A DNA stretch of 64,000 bases. Source: Diacronema lutheri. Taxonomy: Eukaryota; Haptophyta; Pavlovophyceae; Pavlovales; Pavlovaceae. Every line of letters starts with the position of its first letter. Positions within the stretch are counted from its first letter, which is position 1. The notes below the pieces were generated by a model that ran no database searches, had not been told where the DNA came from, and worked only from the letters and a program-made list of their open reading frames with translations. The stretch lies in contig JAGTXO010000080.1 of the NCBI GenBank assembly GCA_019448385.1, positions 1 through 64,000 of the forward strand, in the 5' to 3' direction. This document shows positions 38,026 through 47,700 of the stretch, piece after piece. Made by a program: the position numbers and the translations under genes.

Positions 38026-40485
38026 ATGGACGAGGCGAGCTGGGATGGGGCGATCAGCACGGGCAGCATGAACCTGACGACGCTCGTTCTGTACACGGCA
38101 TTTGCCATCTGGCTAACGCGCGTTATTCGCCGTGTCCTCCTCCTTGGGGAGTGTCTCGCCGCCGTCGCAGAGCAGCGCGTCGCGCGCGCGACGGCGGTCG
38201 CCTTCAATCCGGCACTGCCGATCTTTGACATCATGAGCCGCAGCACGATCTCGCGCTTCTTGCGCGTCGCCACGCCTGGCGACGAGCCCGTCGCCATGGC
38301 CTCCTTCCTCGACCCCATCTCGGCGCTCGCCGTCGCGCTCGACCTGCCTAGCCCCCCGCGCGCCGTCGGCGCTGCACGCGACGCGAGCGGCGCGCCCGCG
38401 TCTGCGTTGGCGGACGGCATGTCGATCGACGCCGGCAGCGACGGCGAGCATGCGCCGCACCTCGCACTGCGCGTCTCATTCTGCTCGCCCGCGCGCTGCT
38501 CTGCGCGCGTGTTTGCGCGCGTGCGCCGATCGGCCCTGCTCGCCGTCGAGCAGGACAGCGCAGCTGGCGATGGCGACGCCGCCGCGGCCGCGGCGGCACG
38601 CGCGCCTGCCGAGCCGCGCGCGGACGCGCGCATCGACGCGCTCGGCCACGTGGCCGCTGTGCCTGCCGAGCCGCGCACGCCGCCGCGCAGCAGTCCGCCA
38701 GCTGCTTGGCTCAAGCGCCTGCTGCGCCTGGTGCGCACGGCCTCGGGCAGCGTCGCGCTCGACTCGCGGCGTGGCCCGGCGTCGGACGGCGCGCGCGGCG
38801 AGCGGCGCGACCTCGAGGCGGTCGGCGCGCGGCTCGGCGAAGACGGCGGCGCGCACGACGGCTGGCGCGACGTCGGTGCTGGTTGCGTTGCACAGGACGC
38901 CATGCTGCTCAGCGCTTCCGATTACGCTTTCTGCTCGCACGAGGTGCACGTGCCCGCGCACGAGCCCGGCCGCGTGCATGAGCTCATATTTGAAATCCCG
39001 CGCGACCTCGCGCTGCCAGCAAATGCGTCCGCGCCCGCGCTGCGCGCTCTGGCCGACGGCGATGGCGGCACGCGCGCAGCGGGCGGCGAGGCCGGCGTGC
39101 GCGGTGTGGCGGGTGCAGCGGGGCTGTTTGCATTGCCGAACGAGGTCGCCGCGCGTGGCGGCGGGGGCGGCGGAGGCGGCGGGGCTGCGGACGGGGCCGG
39201 CGGGGTTGCGGACGGGCGTGGCGAGATTCCGTTACTTCTCGTCTTCCGATTCCCGCCACTCGCTCGTGGCGAGGCCACCGGCGCGTTTGGCGGTGTGGCC
39301 CATGGCTGTCGCCCGCCGCGCCGTGACGCACAGTGCGGCGGCGCGGCGGGCGGCGGCGCGGCGGGCGGCGGCGCGGCGGGCGGCGGCGCGGCGCGCGGCG
39401 GCGCGGCGGGCGGCGGCGCGGCGGGCGGCGGCGAGGGCGCGCGATTCTCTCGCGCGTCGCGAGCTGAGGTCCGCGGCACTGCACGTCAGCGGAACGCGGC
39501 TGGACAGGGAGCGAGTAGTGCTCTGGTGCTCGGCAGCAATGGCGGCAGCGACGACGCGCTCGCCGATTTCGCGCCGGCCAGCTCGAGCGAGCGGGACGTG
39601 CCGCTCGTCGCGGCTTCGCTCTTCGCGCTCGCGCTCGTGCCCGCGGACAACCCGCCGTCGATCGCGAACCCGCCCGCGGGGGACGTCGGCGCGGCGCCCG
39701 GCGCGAGCGCGGTGCACGTTGGCGGCGCGGCGGATGCGCCGAGTGCGCCACAGCGTGCGCGTGTGACTCGCGCCCTCGCGCCGACGGTGGCGGAGCGTTT
39801 CGTCCTCACGGCTTGCGGGCTGCACGTGTCGCAGCCTATTTTTGGCCTTGCGAGTGCGGGCGTTACGCATGCACCGAGTGCACGCTCAGCGTCGGGCGCG
39901 CTGGGCGCGTCGGGCGATGGTGTTGGCGTGGGCGCGGAGGCGGGCACGGCCACGCCGGCTGGTGCGGGCGAGGAACAAGGCAGTGGCGCGGCGCGCGCCA
40001 AGGCCACCGGCACGGCTGGCGACGAAGTCATTGAGGTCGGCGCGGGCGCCGGCGCCGAGCCGGGCTGCGGAGGCGGGGGTGCGGCCGTGGCGGAGGGCAC
40101 GGGGGGTCACGAGGGCGTGGGCGAATGCGTCATCTGCCTCTCGGAGCCAAAGGTGTGCTCAGCGCGCCCGTGCGGTTATTTTTTGGGCGCCCTTTTCTCA
40201 GCCAGGCCACCGCACTGCCCGTGCGCGCCTTGCGCGCCGCCGCGCAGAGCGTCCTGCTCCTGCCGTGCCGCCACCTGTGCTGCTGTCACGATTGTTTCAC
40301 ACAGGTCGACAAGGTACTCGCATTGCGCCTCCGCGCGGCCCTTTCGTGCGCTGCGCCCTGACGCCCTGACGCCTCCCTTCCCGCCATCCTCGCCCCACGG
40401 CCTCTCTGCACGTTGGCCGCAGTGTCCGGTCTGCCGGACTGAGTTCGACTCGTTTGTCAGTGTGCACATTGGCGGCCGACAATGA
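38026..40485 (+). CDS. Mahogunin/LOG2-like RING E3 ubiquitin ligase
   Basis: Exons 38026-40152, 40248-40313 and 40423-40485, GT-AG; 751 residues. The RING is split over all three exons: GECVICLSEPK, LLLPCRHLCCCHDC and CPVCRTEFDSF, which fits the C-x2-C...C-R-H-x-C-x2-C...C-P-x-C pattern of MGRN1-type ligases (C3HC4 with the first His replaced order). N-terminus: MNLTTLVLYTAFAIWLTRVI is one likely membrane span. Between lies a region with RVSFCSPARCSARVFAR and SHEVHVPAHEPGRVHELIFE, reminiscent of the beta-rich DAR2-like part of MGRN1/LOG2, separated by Gly/Ala linkers. A 15-bp tandem repeat (39335-39432) codes GGAA units. Substrates unknown; membrane-associated ubiquitination is inferred. Confidence 0.8.
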   Translation: MDEASWDGAISTGSMNLTTLVLYTAFAIWLTRVIRRVLLLGECLAAVAEQRVARATAVAFNPALPIFDIMSRSTISRFLRVATPGDEPVAMASFLDPISALAVALDLPSPPRAVGAARDASGAPASALADGMSIDAGSDGEHAPHLALRVSFCSPARCSARVFARVRRSALLAVEQDSAAGDGDAAAAAAARAPAEPRADARIDALGHVAAVPAEPRTPPRSSPPAAWLKRLLRLVRTASGSVALDSRRGPASDGARGERRDLEAVGARLGEDGGAHDGWRDVGAGCVAQDAMLLSASDYAFCSHEVHVPAHEPGRVHELIFEIPRDLALPANASAPALRALADGDGGTRAAGGEAGVRGVAGAAGLFALPNEVAARGGGGGGGGGAADGAGGVADGRGEIPLLLVFRFPPLARGEATGAFGGVAHGCRPPRRDAQCGGAAGGGAAGGGAAGGGAARGGAAGGGAAGGGEGARFSRASRAEVRGTARQRNAAGQGASSALVLGSNGGSDDALADFAPASSSERDVPLVAASLFALALVPADNPPSIANPPAGDVGAAPGASAVHVGGAADAPSAPQRARVTRALAPTVAERFVLTACGLHVSQPIFGLASAGVTHAPSARSASGALGASGDGVGVGAEAGTATPAGAGEEQGSGAARAKATGTAGDEVIEVGAGAGAEPGCGGGGAAVAEGTGGHEGVGECVICLSEPKVCSARPCGYFLGALFSARPPHCPCAPCAPPRRASCSCRAATCAAVTIVSHRSTRYSHCASARPFRALRPDALTPPFPPSSPHGLSARWPQCPVCRTEFDSFVSVHIGGRQ
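39335..39432 (+). repeat. 15-bp GGCGCGGCGGGCGGC tandem repeat in coding sequence
   Basis: Six to seven copies coding GGGAA-type linker in the RING protein. Confidence 0.85.
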
Positions 40486-40556
40486 TCCGACTCGAGTGAC
40501 CGACAGCCACACGATCGTGCGCCAGTGCGAGTGAGCCCCAGCAGGATCATCATTCC

Positions 40557-40591
<35 letters not shown>

Positions 40592-40602
40592 TCCCCCGCG
40601 CG
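40486..40602. other. Convergent gap with C30 run
   Basis: Between the RING and transporter stops; a C run fills 40559-40588. No gene seen. Confidence 0.7.
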
Positions 40603-41640
40603 TCAGTCGAAAGACGACGGCGGGCGCAGCGGCGGCGACATGAAGCCGCCGCCGGCCGCCGCCTTGGCGCCGCCACCGCCGCCGTTGCCGCCGTCCAACA
40701 GCGGCGGTGTCACCGGCGCGGCCGGGCGCGCGTACAACACGACGGACACGCACACGAGCGCGACGCCTTGCGCGAGGCCGACGGACGGCACGAGGCCAAA
40801 GAGCGGGATGGAGACGAGGGCGGAAAGCAGGATAGAGATGACGGTTGCGAAGGTCTTTACCAGGTTGTCCGCGTACTTGACTACCGCCGCGACAAGCAGC
40901 CCGCCCGCCGCATTGAGGACGACGACGCCCATGGCGGAGGCACCAAACCCGGCGAGCGCGCCGCGCGCGCGGATCGCGGCGCCGTCCTGAACGAGCGCGG
41001 TGGCGGCGGCGGCAGGAAGGGCAAAGACGCCGAGCTGCACGTTGCGCACCCACAGCGACGCGCCGCCGCCCGACTTGAGCATCTTCTCAAAATAGACGGA
41101 CGCGAAGCCGGACGACGCGGCGGCCGCGACGACGGCGGCGAGCCCGGTCGCGCTCACGCGGCGCGCGTCGGGCGAGGCGGCGGGGGGCGCGGCGCTGGGG
41201 CGCTGGACGGCAATCACGCCCGCGGAGAGAACGAGCAGCCCGAGCCACTGCGAGCGACCGAGCCGCTTGCCGAGCAGCACGACGGAGAAGAGCGCGGTGA
41301 AGAGCGTCTTGAGCTGGTAGCTCACCTGGAACGTGCCGGCGTCGAGGTGCGTGAGGGCGACGAAGAGGAGGTAGTTTTGCACGGTGTACAAGAGCGCGGG
41401 GACGGCCACGCGCAGCGTCTCGCGCCAGCGCACGAGCAGGTGCGCGCGCAGCTCGCGTGGCGCGCGCGTGCCCATCGCCGCGACGCATAGGAGCATCTTG
41501 AGCGCCTCGGCGAGCAGCACGGCGACGGACACCAGGTAGCGCTCGCCCGCGGTGGGCGACGAGCGCGAGTGGCGCATGAGTAGCACCAGCGACGAGTTCT
41601 GCGCGACGAGCAACGCGAAGACCGCGTGCTTGGTCTGCAT
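40603..41640 (-). CDS. Nucleotide-sugar transporter (SLC35A/UDP-galactose type)
   Basis: Single exon, 345 residues, ten predicted spans. Golgi antiporter exchanging nucleotide sugar for nucleotide monophosphate. Hallmarks: ALLVAQNSSLVLLMRHSR (TM1), EALKMLLCVAAM (TM2), VPALLYTVQNYLLFVALTHL, then DAGTFQVSYQLKTLFTALFS and VVLLGKRLGRSQWLGLLVLS, the most conserved block of the family, VYFEKMLKSGGGASLWVRNV, and NLVKTFATVISILLSALVSI. The C-terminus is a Gly/Ala/Pro cytosolic tail. Substrate cannot be told; the SLC35A subgroup includes UDP-Gal, UDP-GlcNAc and CMP-Sia carriers. It shares a 69-bp gap with MPDU1, head-to-head, so both glycosylation genes may be co-expressed. Confidence 0.88.
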   Translation of the reverse strand: MQTKHAVFALLVAQNSSLVLLMRHSRSSPTAGERYLVSVAVLLAEALKMLLCVAAMGTRAPRELRAHLLVRWRETLRVAVPALLYTVQNYLLFVALTHLDAGTFQVSYQLKTLFTALFSVVLLGKRLGRSQWLGLLVLSAGVIAVQRPSAAPPAASPDARRVSATGLAAVVAAAASSGFASVYFEKMLKSGGGASLWVRNVQLGVFALPAAAATALVQDGAAIRARGALAGFGASAMGVVVLNAAGGLLVAAVVKYADNLVKTFATVISILLSALVSIPLFGLVPSVGLAQGVALVCVSVVLYARPAAPVTPPLLDGGNGGGGGAKAAAGGGFMSPPLRPPSSFD

Positions 41641-41709
41641 CGCCGACCCTCACTCCGTCCGAGACCGGCTGCCGGTCGGCGACGCCGACGCCATCGCGCG
41701 AGACCGCGA
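41641..41709. promoter_or_regulatory. 69-bp bidirectional promoter of two glycosylation genes
   Basis: The gap between ATGs at 41640 (-) and 41710 (+). No TATA; contains GACCGGCTGCCGGTCGGC (about 41662-41679), an imperfect palindrome. Confidence 0.4.
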
Positions 41710-42528
41710 ATGCGCGCGGCCACGTTGAGACTAGCGCTCGCGGCGCTCGCGCTCGGCGCGGGCGGCGCGCGCGACGCGCCCGCGTGGTCGGCGGCGGAGG
41801 CGGCGGTGCGCAAGCCGGCGTTGCGCGCGCTCGCGCCGCCGGCGCCGCGTGCGCCGGACGGTGCCGCGCCGGCGCCGGCGGCGCGAACGCTCGAGCGCGC
41901 GTGCAGCGCGCTCTTCGGCGCCGGGATGGTGCTCGGCTCTCTTGGGCTCAAGCTGCCGCAGATCGCGCTGCTGCTTCGCTCGCGCTCAACCGCTGGTCTC
42001 TCGCTCGCTGGCTGCTACGGCGAGGTGCCGATGTGCGCCTCGTTCGCGATCTACCATGCGCGGCTCGGCTACCCGCTCGACACGTATGCCGAGAACGTCG
42101 TGATCGCCGCTCAGAACGTGGCGATCGTCCTGATCTACTGGTGGCTCGATCCGCCGCCCGTGATGCACATGCTTGCCGTCGCGACGCTCGGCGTCAGCCT
42201 CCACCTCGGCCTGTGGGCGCTGCCCGCGCGCTACCAGCCGCTCATCGCGCACGCGCAACCCCTCGCGATGCTCTGGGGCTACGTGCCGCAGATCGCGCTC
42301 AACGCGCGGCTTGGGTGTACGGGCTCGCTGTCGTCCGTCACGACCGCGCTCCGCTTCGCCGGCTGCTCGATACGCCTGCTCACGACGCTCCTGCGCATCG
42401 GGCAGGACAAGGCGCTGCTCGCCGCCTATGGGCTCGCCGCGGGCTGCACGGGCGCCATGCTGCTGCAGCTCGCCCTCCTGCCCGCATCCTGCGCGCCCGT
42501 CGACGCGGGCGCGTCGGGGCGTCTCTGA
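41710..42528 (+). CDS. MPDU1: MPDU1-like PQ-loop protein
   Basis: Single exon, 272 residues. MPDU1 (Lec35) is an ER membrane protein needed for use of dolichol-phosphate-mannose and -glucose in N-glycan and GPI assembly. Two PQ-loop repeats are visible: LKLPQIALLLRSRSTAGLSL (about residues 81-100) and GYVPQIALNARLGCTGSLSS (about 191-210), with seven likely spans overall. The N-terminus (LRLALAALALGAGGARDAP) may be a signal peptide. Length fits the family (about 250). Its partner across the short gap is a nucleotide-sugar transporter. Confidence 0.87.
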   Translation: MRAATLRLALAALALGAGGARDAPAWSAAEAAVRKPALRALAPPAPRAPDGAAPAPAARTLERACSALFGAGMVLGSLGLKLPQIALLLRSRSTAGLSLAGCYGEVPMCASFAIYHARLGYPLDTYAENVVIAAQNVAIVLIYWWLDPPPVMHMLAVATLGVSLHLGLWALPARYQPLIAHAQPLAMLWGYVPQIALNARLGCTGSLSSVTTALRFAGCSIRLLTTLLRIGQDKALLAAYGLAAGCTGAMLLQLALLPASCAPVDAGASGRL

Positions 42529-42591
42529 GAACGGGTGGGTGGTGCGAGGCGGACTGAAGTCCCACTCGTCCACTCGTGATCCCGACACTCG

Positions 42592-42611
42592 ACATAAAAT
42601 ATTTTAAAAGC
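42592..42611 (+). promoter_or_regulatory. TATA-like AT-rich element
   Basis: ATAAAATATTTTAAAA 22-41 bp before the ATG at 42633, one of the few AT runs in the window. Placement so near the ATG implies a very short leader. Confidence 0.45.
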
Positions 42612-42632
42612 GAACGACGGGGGAGAGGCAGC

Positions 42633-43004
42633 ATGGCGCGGAATCGAATGGCGAGCCGACTGTTGGTGCTCGTCGCCACGTTCGTCGCAACTCGGGCGCT
42701 GGCAACGCAAACACGGCTTCTTCCGCTCGCGCGCCCCTCATTTGTGGTGGGCGCGAGCGACCGCGCAGAACTTCCTGCAAACGATCCGCGCGGCGTCACG
42801 GGCCGCTTCTCCGTGTTTGCCCCCAACGCGACGGAGGTTGTCACCGTCTGCGAGTTCCGCGCCGAGCTCAAGAAGAATCTTGGGGCTTTTCGCACGCGTG
42901 GGACGGCAGAGGAACGACACGCGCGATATCAGGCGTCGACAAACTACCTGCACGCGCTGGAAACCACAAACGTTCCGCCCGTCTCTGACAGTACTGGGGA
43001 TTGA
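42633..43004 (+). CDS. Small targeted protein of unknown function
   Basis: 123 residues. Upstream, ACATAAAATATTTTAAAAGC (42592-42611) is strikingly AT-rich and could be a TATA-like promoter. The N-terminus, SRLLVLVATFVATRALATQT, is a signal peptide, followed by a basic stretch; a plastid leader is possible. The mature part (VTGRFSVFAPNATEVVTVCE, FRAELKKNLGAFRTRGTAEE) is polar and has no family I know. Confidence 0.55.
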   Translation: MARNRMASRLLVLVATFVATRALATQTRLLPLARPSFVVGASDRAELPANDPRGVTGRFSVFAPNATEVVTVCEFRAELKKNLGAFRTRGTAEERHARYQASTNYLHALETTNVPPVSDSTGD

Positions 43005-43042
43005 TCTGCGACCGGTCGCCACACAGCGACCGGCCGCCAGAG

Positions 43043-43074
<32 letters not shown>

Positions 43075-43106
43075 ACCCCCCCCCCCCCTCCCCACCCTAG
43101 GCCGTG
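43005..43106. other. Convergent gap with long C run
   Basis: C32 at 43043-43074, an A, then C13 and further C-rich sequence to 43095. Separates the stops of the small targeted protein and the BSD protein. Confidence 0.7.
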
Positions 43107-44137
43107 CTATGCGTTCTTGAGGAAGCCATCAAGCTCAACCTCGGCGGTGGCGCGCAGCGTGGGCGGCAGGTGCGGGCTGAAGCAATCGAGCTCCTCGCGT
43201 AGCATCGCATCCCAGTCGTCATCGACGGCGGTCAGCACCGGGGACGCGGCCTCGCCCATATCTGCGTCGGCCGCTGCAGCCGCGCACGGCCGGCGTGTGG
43301 AAGAGTCGAGCGGCTTGGTGCCGTCGGCGTGCAGCTCGTCCGAGCCGGCCGCACGCGGCGGGCCAGCGTCGTGCGCACGGTGTGGCGCGGCCTTGCCGTG
43401 ATCGATGAGAAGCGCGTGGCGCACGCGCAGCACGGCGCTGGCGGAGAGCGCAAAGCGTACAGCGGCGCAATTGGCGCAAATATGAGCGAGCGAGCGCGCG
43501 CCCGCGGGCGGGGGGGCGGTGAGGGCGGGAGGGCGCGCTCGCGGGGCGGCGGCGGGGCGCGCGGGGGGGGGGAGGGGGGGGGGAAGACGGAGAGCACTCA
43601 CATGAAATACGAGCGCCAAAATGCCGCCTCGCTCATGGCGGCGGGCACGAGCTTGTACCGCAGCCGTGAGAGTCGAGCGTCCTCGTTCAGCGCGGCGCGA
43701 GCCATCGGCACCATCTCCGACTCGTCGAGCGTGCGCGGCTCGTCCCCGCCCTCGCCCTTAACGGCCGCGACGGTCGCGGCGACCGGCTGCGCGAAGCCTG
43801 CTGCCGAGAAGGCGCTCTCGTCGACCGAGATGGCGAGGATGCGCTCGCGCAGCACTGGCTCGAGGATTGAGAAGCGCTCGTACGCGATCGTCCACGGAGC
43901 CACGTCGGGCTGCGCGGCCGGGTGCGGCCGCTTGCTCGACGCAAATTCGCGGAGCGCGTCAGCCGTCTGTTGGGCGATCGGCAGCGCGCGCTTGAGCCCT
44001 TGCGCGATGCTGGTGACAACGGGTAGCAGCTTTGGCCTGTCGGGCGACGTGTCGAAGCGGACAATGGGCCCGAGCGGCCGCCGCCGCGCTTGCTCGCGGC
44101 CCATCGCCGGCGACAGGGTGTAAAACTCTGACGCCAT
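43107..44137 (-). CDS. BSD-domain protein
   Basis: Exons 44137-43602 and 43437-43107, GT-AG, phase closes; 288 residues. BSD domains are three-helix modules found in TFIIH p62 and synapse-associated proteins. The diagnostic end is seen across the intron: DARLSRLRYKLVPAAMSEAA then FWRSYF. The N-terminal part has VVTSIAQGLKRALPIAQQTA and LEPVLRERILAISVDESAFS helices; after the BSD comes VLRVRHALLIDHGKAA and an acidic DDDWDAMLREELDCF tail. The intron carries sense C runs (43561-43583). Role unknown; chromatin, transcription or membrane traffic are possible. Confidence 0.75.
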
Positions 44138-44146
44138 TGCTCTCGT

Positions 44147-44677
44147 TCAAATTTCTTTGGCGCGAATTGGGAACCGGTTGCCGTGTAGGGCACCGTCCTT
44201 GCTGCGCTCCATCTGCCCGCTCGTCGCGTCGTTCGAGCGCTCCATGCGCGACTTCGGCGCTCGCTTCATGCCGCAGAGCTTTGACCCAAGGGCCGTTGTG
44301 GCGCGCGCGCACGTGGTCGCGCTCGCGACGCTGCGCTTGTAGCCGATGATGACCAGCGTCGTGTTGCAGCCCTTCACGCTCGCGGTCAGCGCGTGCAGCG
44401 GCGTTGCCTGCACGGCTCTATCCGGTGGCTGCCCTCTGCGTGTGCAAGTTGCGGCTCGACGACGCCGACACGTCGCTGCTCGCGAGCGGGACGCTCCCGC
44501 GCGTGCGCGCGGCCCATTGTCGATGTTGACGTTGCTCGGCCTCCAGCGCATTTGGTTTGGCGCTCGCCTTTCCGAGCTCAACGTCTTGAGCACCGCGCTC
44601 GGTTTCAAGTCGTGCTTGGCGCCAAATTGCACGTCGCAGGCGGGCTGCGCGCGCTGCGCTGCCTCACGCTCGGACAT
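44147..44677 (-). CDS. Possible small gene, unrecognised
   Basis: An open frame of 176 residues from an ATG at 44677 to 44147, only 9 bp before the BSD gene ATG on the same strand. Codon use is GC3-rich and protein-like in DVQFGAKHDLKPSAVLKTLS and in HALTASVKGCNTTLVIIGYK, and an internal near-repeat MERSND / MERSKD occurs near the end. The middle is Arg-rich and may be an intron. No family recognised. It could be extra 3' exons of the channel gene upstream, or 5' leader of the BSD gene. Confidence 0.28.
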   Translation of the reverse strand: MSEREAAQRAQPACDVQFGAKHDLKPSAVLKTLSSERRAPNQMRWRPSNVNIDNGPRARAGASRSRAATCRRRRAATCTRRGQPPDRAVQATPLHALTASVKGCNTTLVIIGYKRSVASATTCARATTALGSKLCGMKRAPKSRMERSNDATSGQMERSKDGALHGNRFPIRAKEI

Positions 44678-44734
44678 TCCGGGCTCGACGCCGCTGCACT
44701 GCCGCACGGCACAGCACGCTGGCCCTTCACAACG

Positions 44735-47700
44735 TCACCGCCTCTTTGTCGTCAAAAACTTGGTCGCGGCGTTGCGAATGGGCTCGACGGACACACGTCG
44801 GCTGATCGACTGCCTGCCCCACGCCTGGCCCTCGAGCATGGCCGCAGCGCGCACGAGCCGTTCGCGCGCGTCGCGAGATGCGGCACCGAGCGCGTCACGC
44901 CGCACGCTCGCCGCGCTCGCCGCGTCAGCGCACGGTCGGCCACACGCCAGCATGCGACGTTCGTCTGCCGGGGAGCCAGCAATATCGTCGCGCCTGGCGC
45001 TCGCGCGTGTCTCCGAGCCGTTCTCCTCCACAATCTCGTCGCGGTGGACGCAGATGACGAGGTCGGCGGGGATGTCTGCCGAAGCGCGTGAGACGCACGC
45101 GCGCACGCGCACGCCCGGCGACTGAGGTGGCGGCTGCGCGCAGCACGCGGCGCTTGCGCGCCGCGCCGGGCTGCTCGGCCCGGCACGAGGCAGCAACGCG
45201 CACGGCGAAGAAACGACGAGCGCGCTGCCGCGCCGCGCGGCCGAATGCTTGCGCGCCACAATCGCGTCGTGCGCGCGCTGCTGATGGGCCTGGACGACGG
45301 GCGCTGCGACACCAGAGATCTCGGCAGCGGCGACAAAGAGCTCACGCTGCTCATTGTCGCGCTCGGCGATCACCCCTTGCACCTACGGCAGACAGAACGG
45401 CGGGATGCACAGCGCGCGCCGTCGGCGCGCACGCACGCGCTCGTGCGTAGGACGCGCGCGTGCGCGCACGCCGAGATGGGCATCCGAGCTGTGCGGCGCC
45501 AGCAGGCGCAGCGCACCTGCCGCCGAAGGCGCGGGTTGTTGAGGAGCACCTTCTCAAACGCGTCCCTCGAGAGGACGAGCACCTCGCACGCGGTCGCCGC
45601 GCGGATCGACGCGGCGCGCTTGCCGTTGCCTAAAGCGTCTTGACAAGGAGGCCGTGAATCACGACCTCGACTTGCCCGCTGAGCACAAAGTACATCTCCG
45701 AGCCGATCGTCCCCTGCGCACATGCGGTGGGACGTTAAGGATGAGCGTCGCGGCACCGTCACGCCTGTGCGCCATGCGGCCCGCAGCGTGCGGGCTGGCA
45801 CTGCACAGCGGCGGCTGCGCGCGCGCGCGCGCCTTGTGAATGAGAAACTCGCCCTGCGGGTAGCCGCGCACAACGAGCACACGGCCGATCTGCGCGAGCG
45901 TCGACTCGTCGCACCCCGAGAGCAGCGGCACCTTGCGCACCATCGCCGAGCCCATGTGCGCCGACACGAGCTTGCGCACGCGTGAGTCGGTCTCGCCGAG
46001 CACAGACTCCATCGAGACGCCGTGCTGCGCGTCGAGCACGTAGTCAAAGTATGCGCCAACGCGTTGGGTGAGCGCGGCGTGGATGGACGGGTCGAGCTCG
46101 CGTGGAGAATGGTCGAGCTGGCGCATCACCGCCGCACGCCGCTTGTTGTGATGCGCCTCGGTCGGGTCGAGCTCGAGCAGCAGGACGCCCACGTGCCCGA
46201 TCAGATGCGCGCGCGCGACGAGGCCGATGAGAAAGACGGCGACGGTGAACATGTACTGCGCGGTTGTCGACGGCTCGTCGCGCACGCCGAGGCCCGAGAT
46301 ACCCGCCAGCCCCCAGAAAAGGCAGCGCACGTACTGCTCGGCCCACGAGCTGATCGACGAGTCGCACAACGCCGCGGGCGGCGACCAGTCACCGAGCCCG
46401 CACGTCCCGCCCTCGCGCGCGACGATGAAGTAGGCGCACGCGCAGAGGTGCGTCAGGTAGAGGAAGATGGCCGTGAGGCGGGCGAAGGTGTGCGTCGCCG
46501 ACTCGAGCACCGAGCCGCGCAGCCCTTCGAAGCGCTCACGCTCGAGGTGGTAGAGCTGCGGCACGCGCAGCAGCACGGGTAGGCGGAGGAGGCGGAGCGC
46601 GCAGAAGGACTGCACGCGGCACGCGGCGCCAAACGTCGAGCCGCCGGGCGTGCCACGCGCCAGCGCGACGAGCTCGGTGAGGCCCTTAACAATGTCTGCG
46701 TACGGCAGCACAGAGAGGAGGTCGAGCTTGCCGCGGCCCGAGCGCCAGTAGCGGCGCACGATGTAGAGCGGCCGCACCTCGGTGAGGCCGTCCTCGTCCG
46801 TGAACGCGGCGCAGAACGCGTTCACGGCCATGTCGACCCACAGGAGCGCGTAGCTCATTAGGTCGAGGAAGCGCGCCATCGCACCCGAGCTCGAGCTCGC
46901 CGACGTCGCGCGCGAGAAGGCGTCGCCAAAGCCGAGCATGAAAGGCGTCGTGAGCGCGTGGTAGGCAAGCAGCGCGCACAAAAGCGACACCCACGTGCGG
47001 TGCGCGCGCGAGCGCGGCAGCACGACCGGCCAATGGAGCGTGGGCGTGCGGCGCGTGCCGGCGAGCGCGTCGATCCCGACCGCGGCACACACGGCGGGCT
47101 GCACCGTCGCCGAGGCGCGCGCGCCACGGCCGAACCGCGCGAGCAGCCAGCGCGCGAGCCGCGCGCGCGCCGCGAGCGCTCGATCGAGCAGTGGGAGCGC
47201 GAGCGGGATGCTCACGACGCCGCGGGCGTCGGCGAAGACGAAGCCAGCGGCGGTGTAAAAGACTGATCGCTGGCTGCTCGCCGCGTCGCCTGCGAGCGCC
47301 ACCCATTCGAGCATGTCGGACCGCGCGTTGTGCAGCAAATGCGCAGGCTGCTGCGCGCCGCTTGTGGGCAGCCTGGCGTGCGTGGCACCGTCTGCGGCGG
47401 CGCCGCCGTCAAAGCCGCCGCGCGTCCCGAGTCGCGACGCGACTTTGCGTGGCGGCGCGGCGCGCAGCTTGACGAGCGTGGTGCGAACCTCGCGCTCGCC
47501 CACCGCCGGCAAGCCGGTGAGCGTCGTGCGCCGCGGCGGCGGCTCCCTTGCGACCGATGGCTCTGCGAATGCCGCCAGCCCCGCCGCGACGGCGGGTGGC
47601 GGGTCGACGGAGAGTGTCTTGAGCGTGCCGCGCATCACGATGCCGCGCAGCTGGGCGTGCGGCTGCGGGTGCGGCGGCGGCGGCGCGCCGGGCGGTGTGG

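Noticed and set aside
44393-44707. Kinesin-like reading of HALTASVKGCNTTLVIIG
   Set aside because: Loosely like the kinesin LTxxLxxSLGGN block, but the VPYRDS and NKSL motifs are absent nearby.
44346-45125. Plus-strand frame starting MMTSVVLQPF
   Set aside because: Overlaps the last exon of the channel; composition is Arg/Ala/Ser shadow and no motif is seen.
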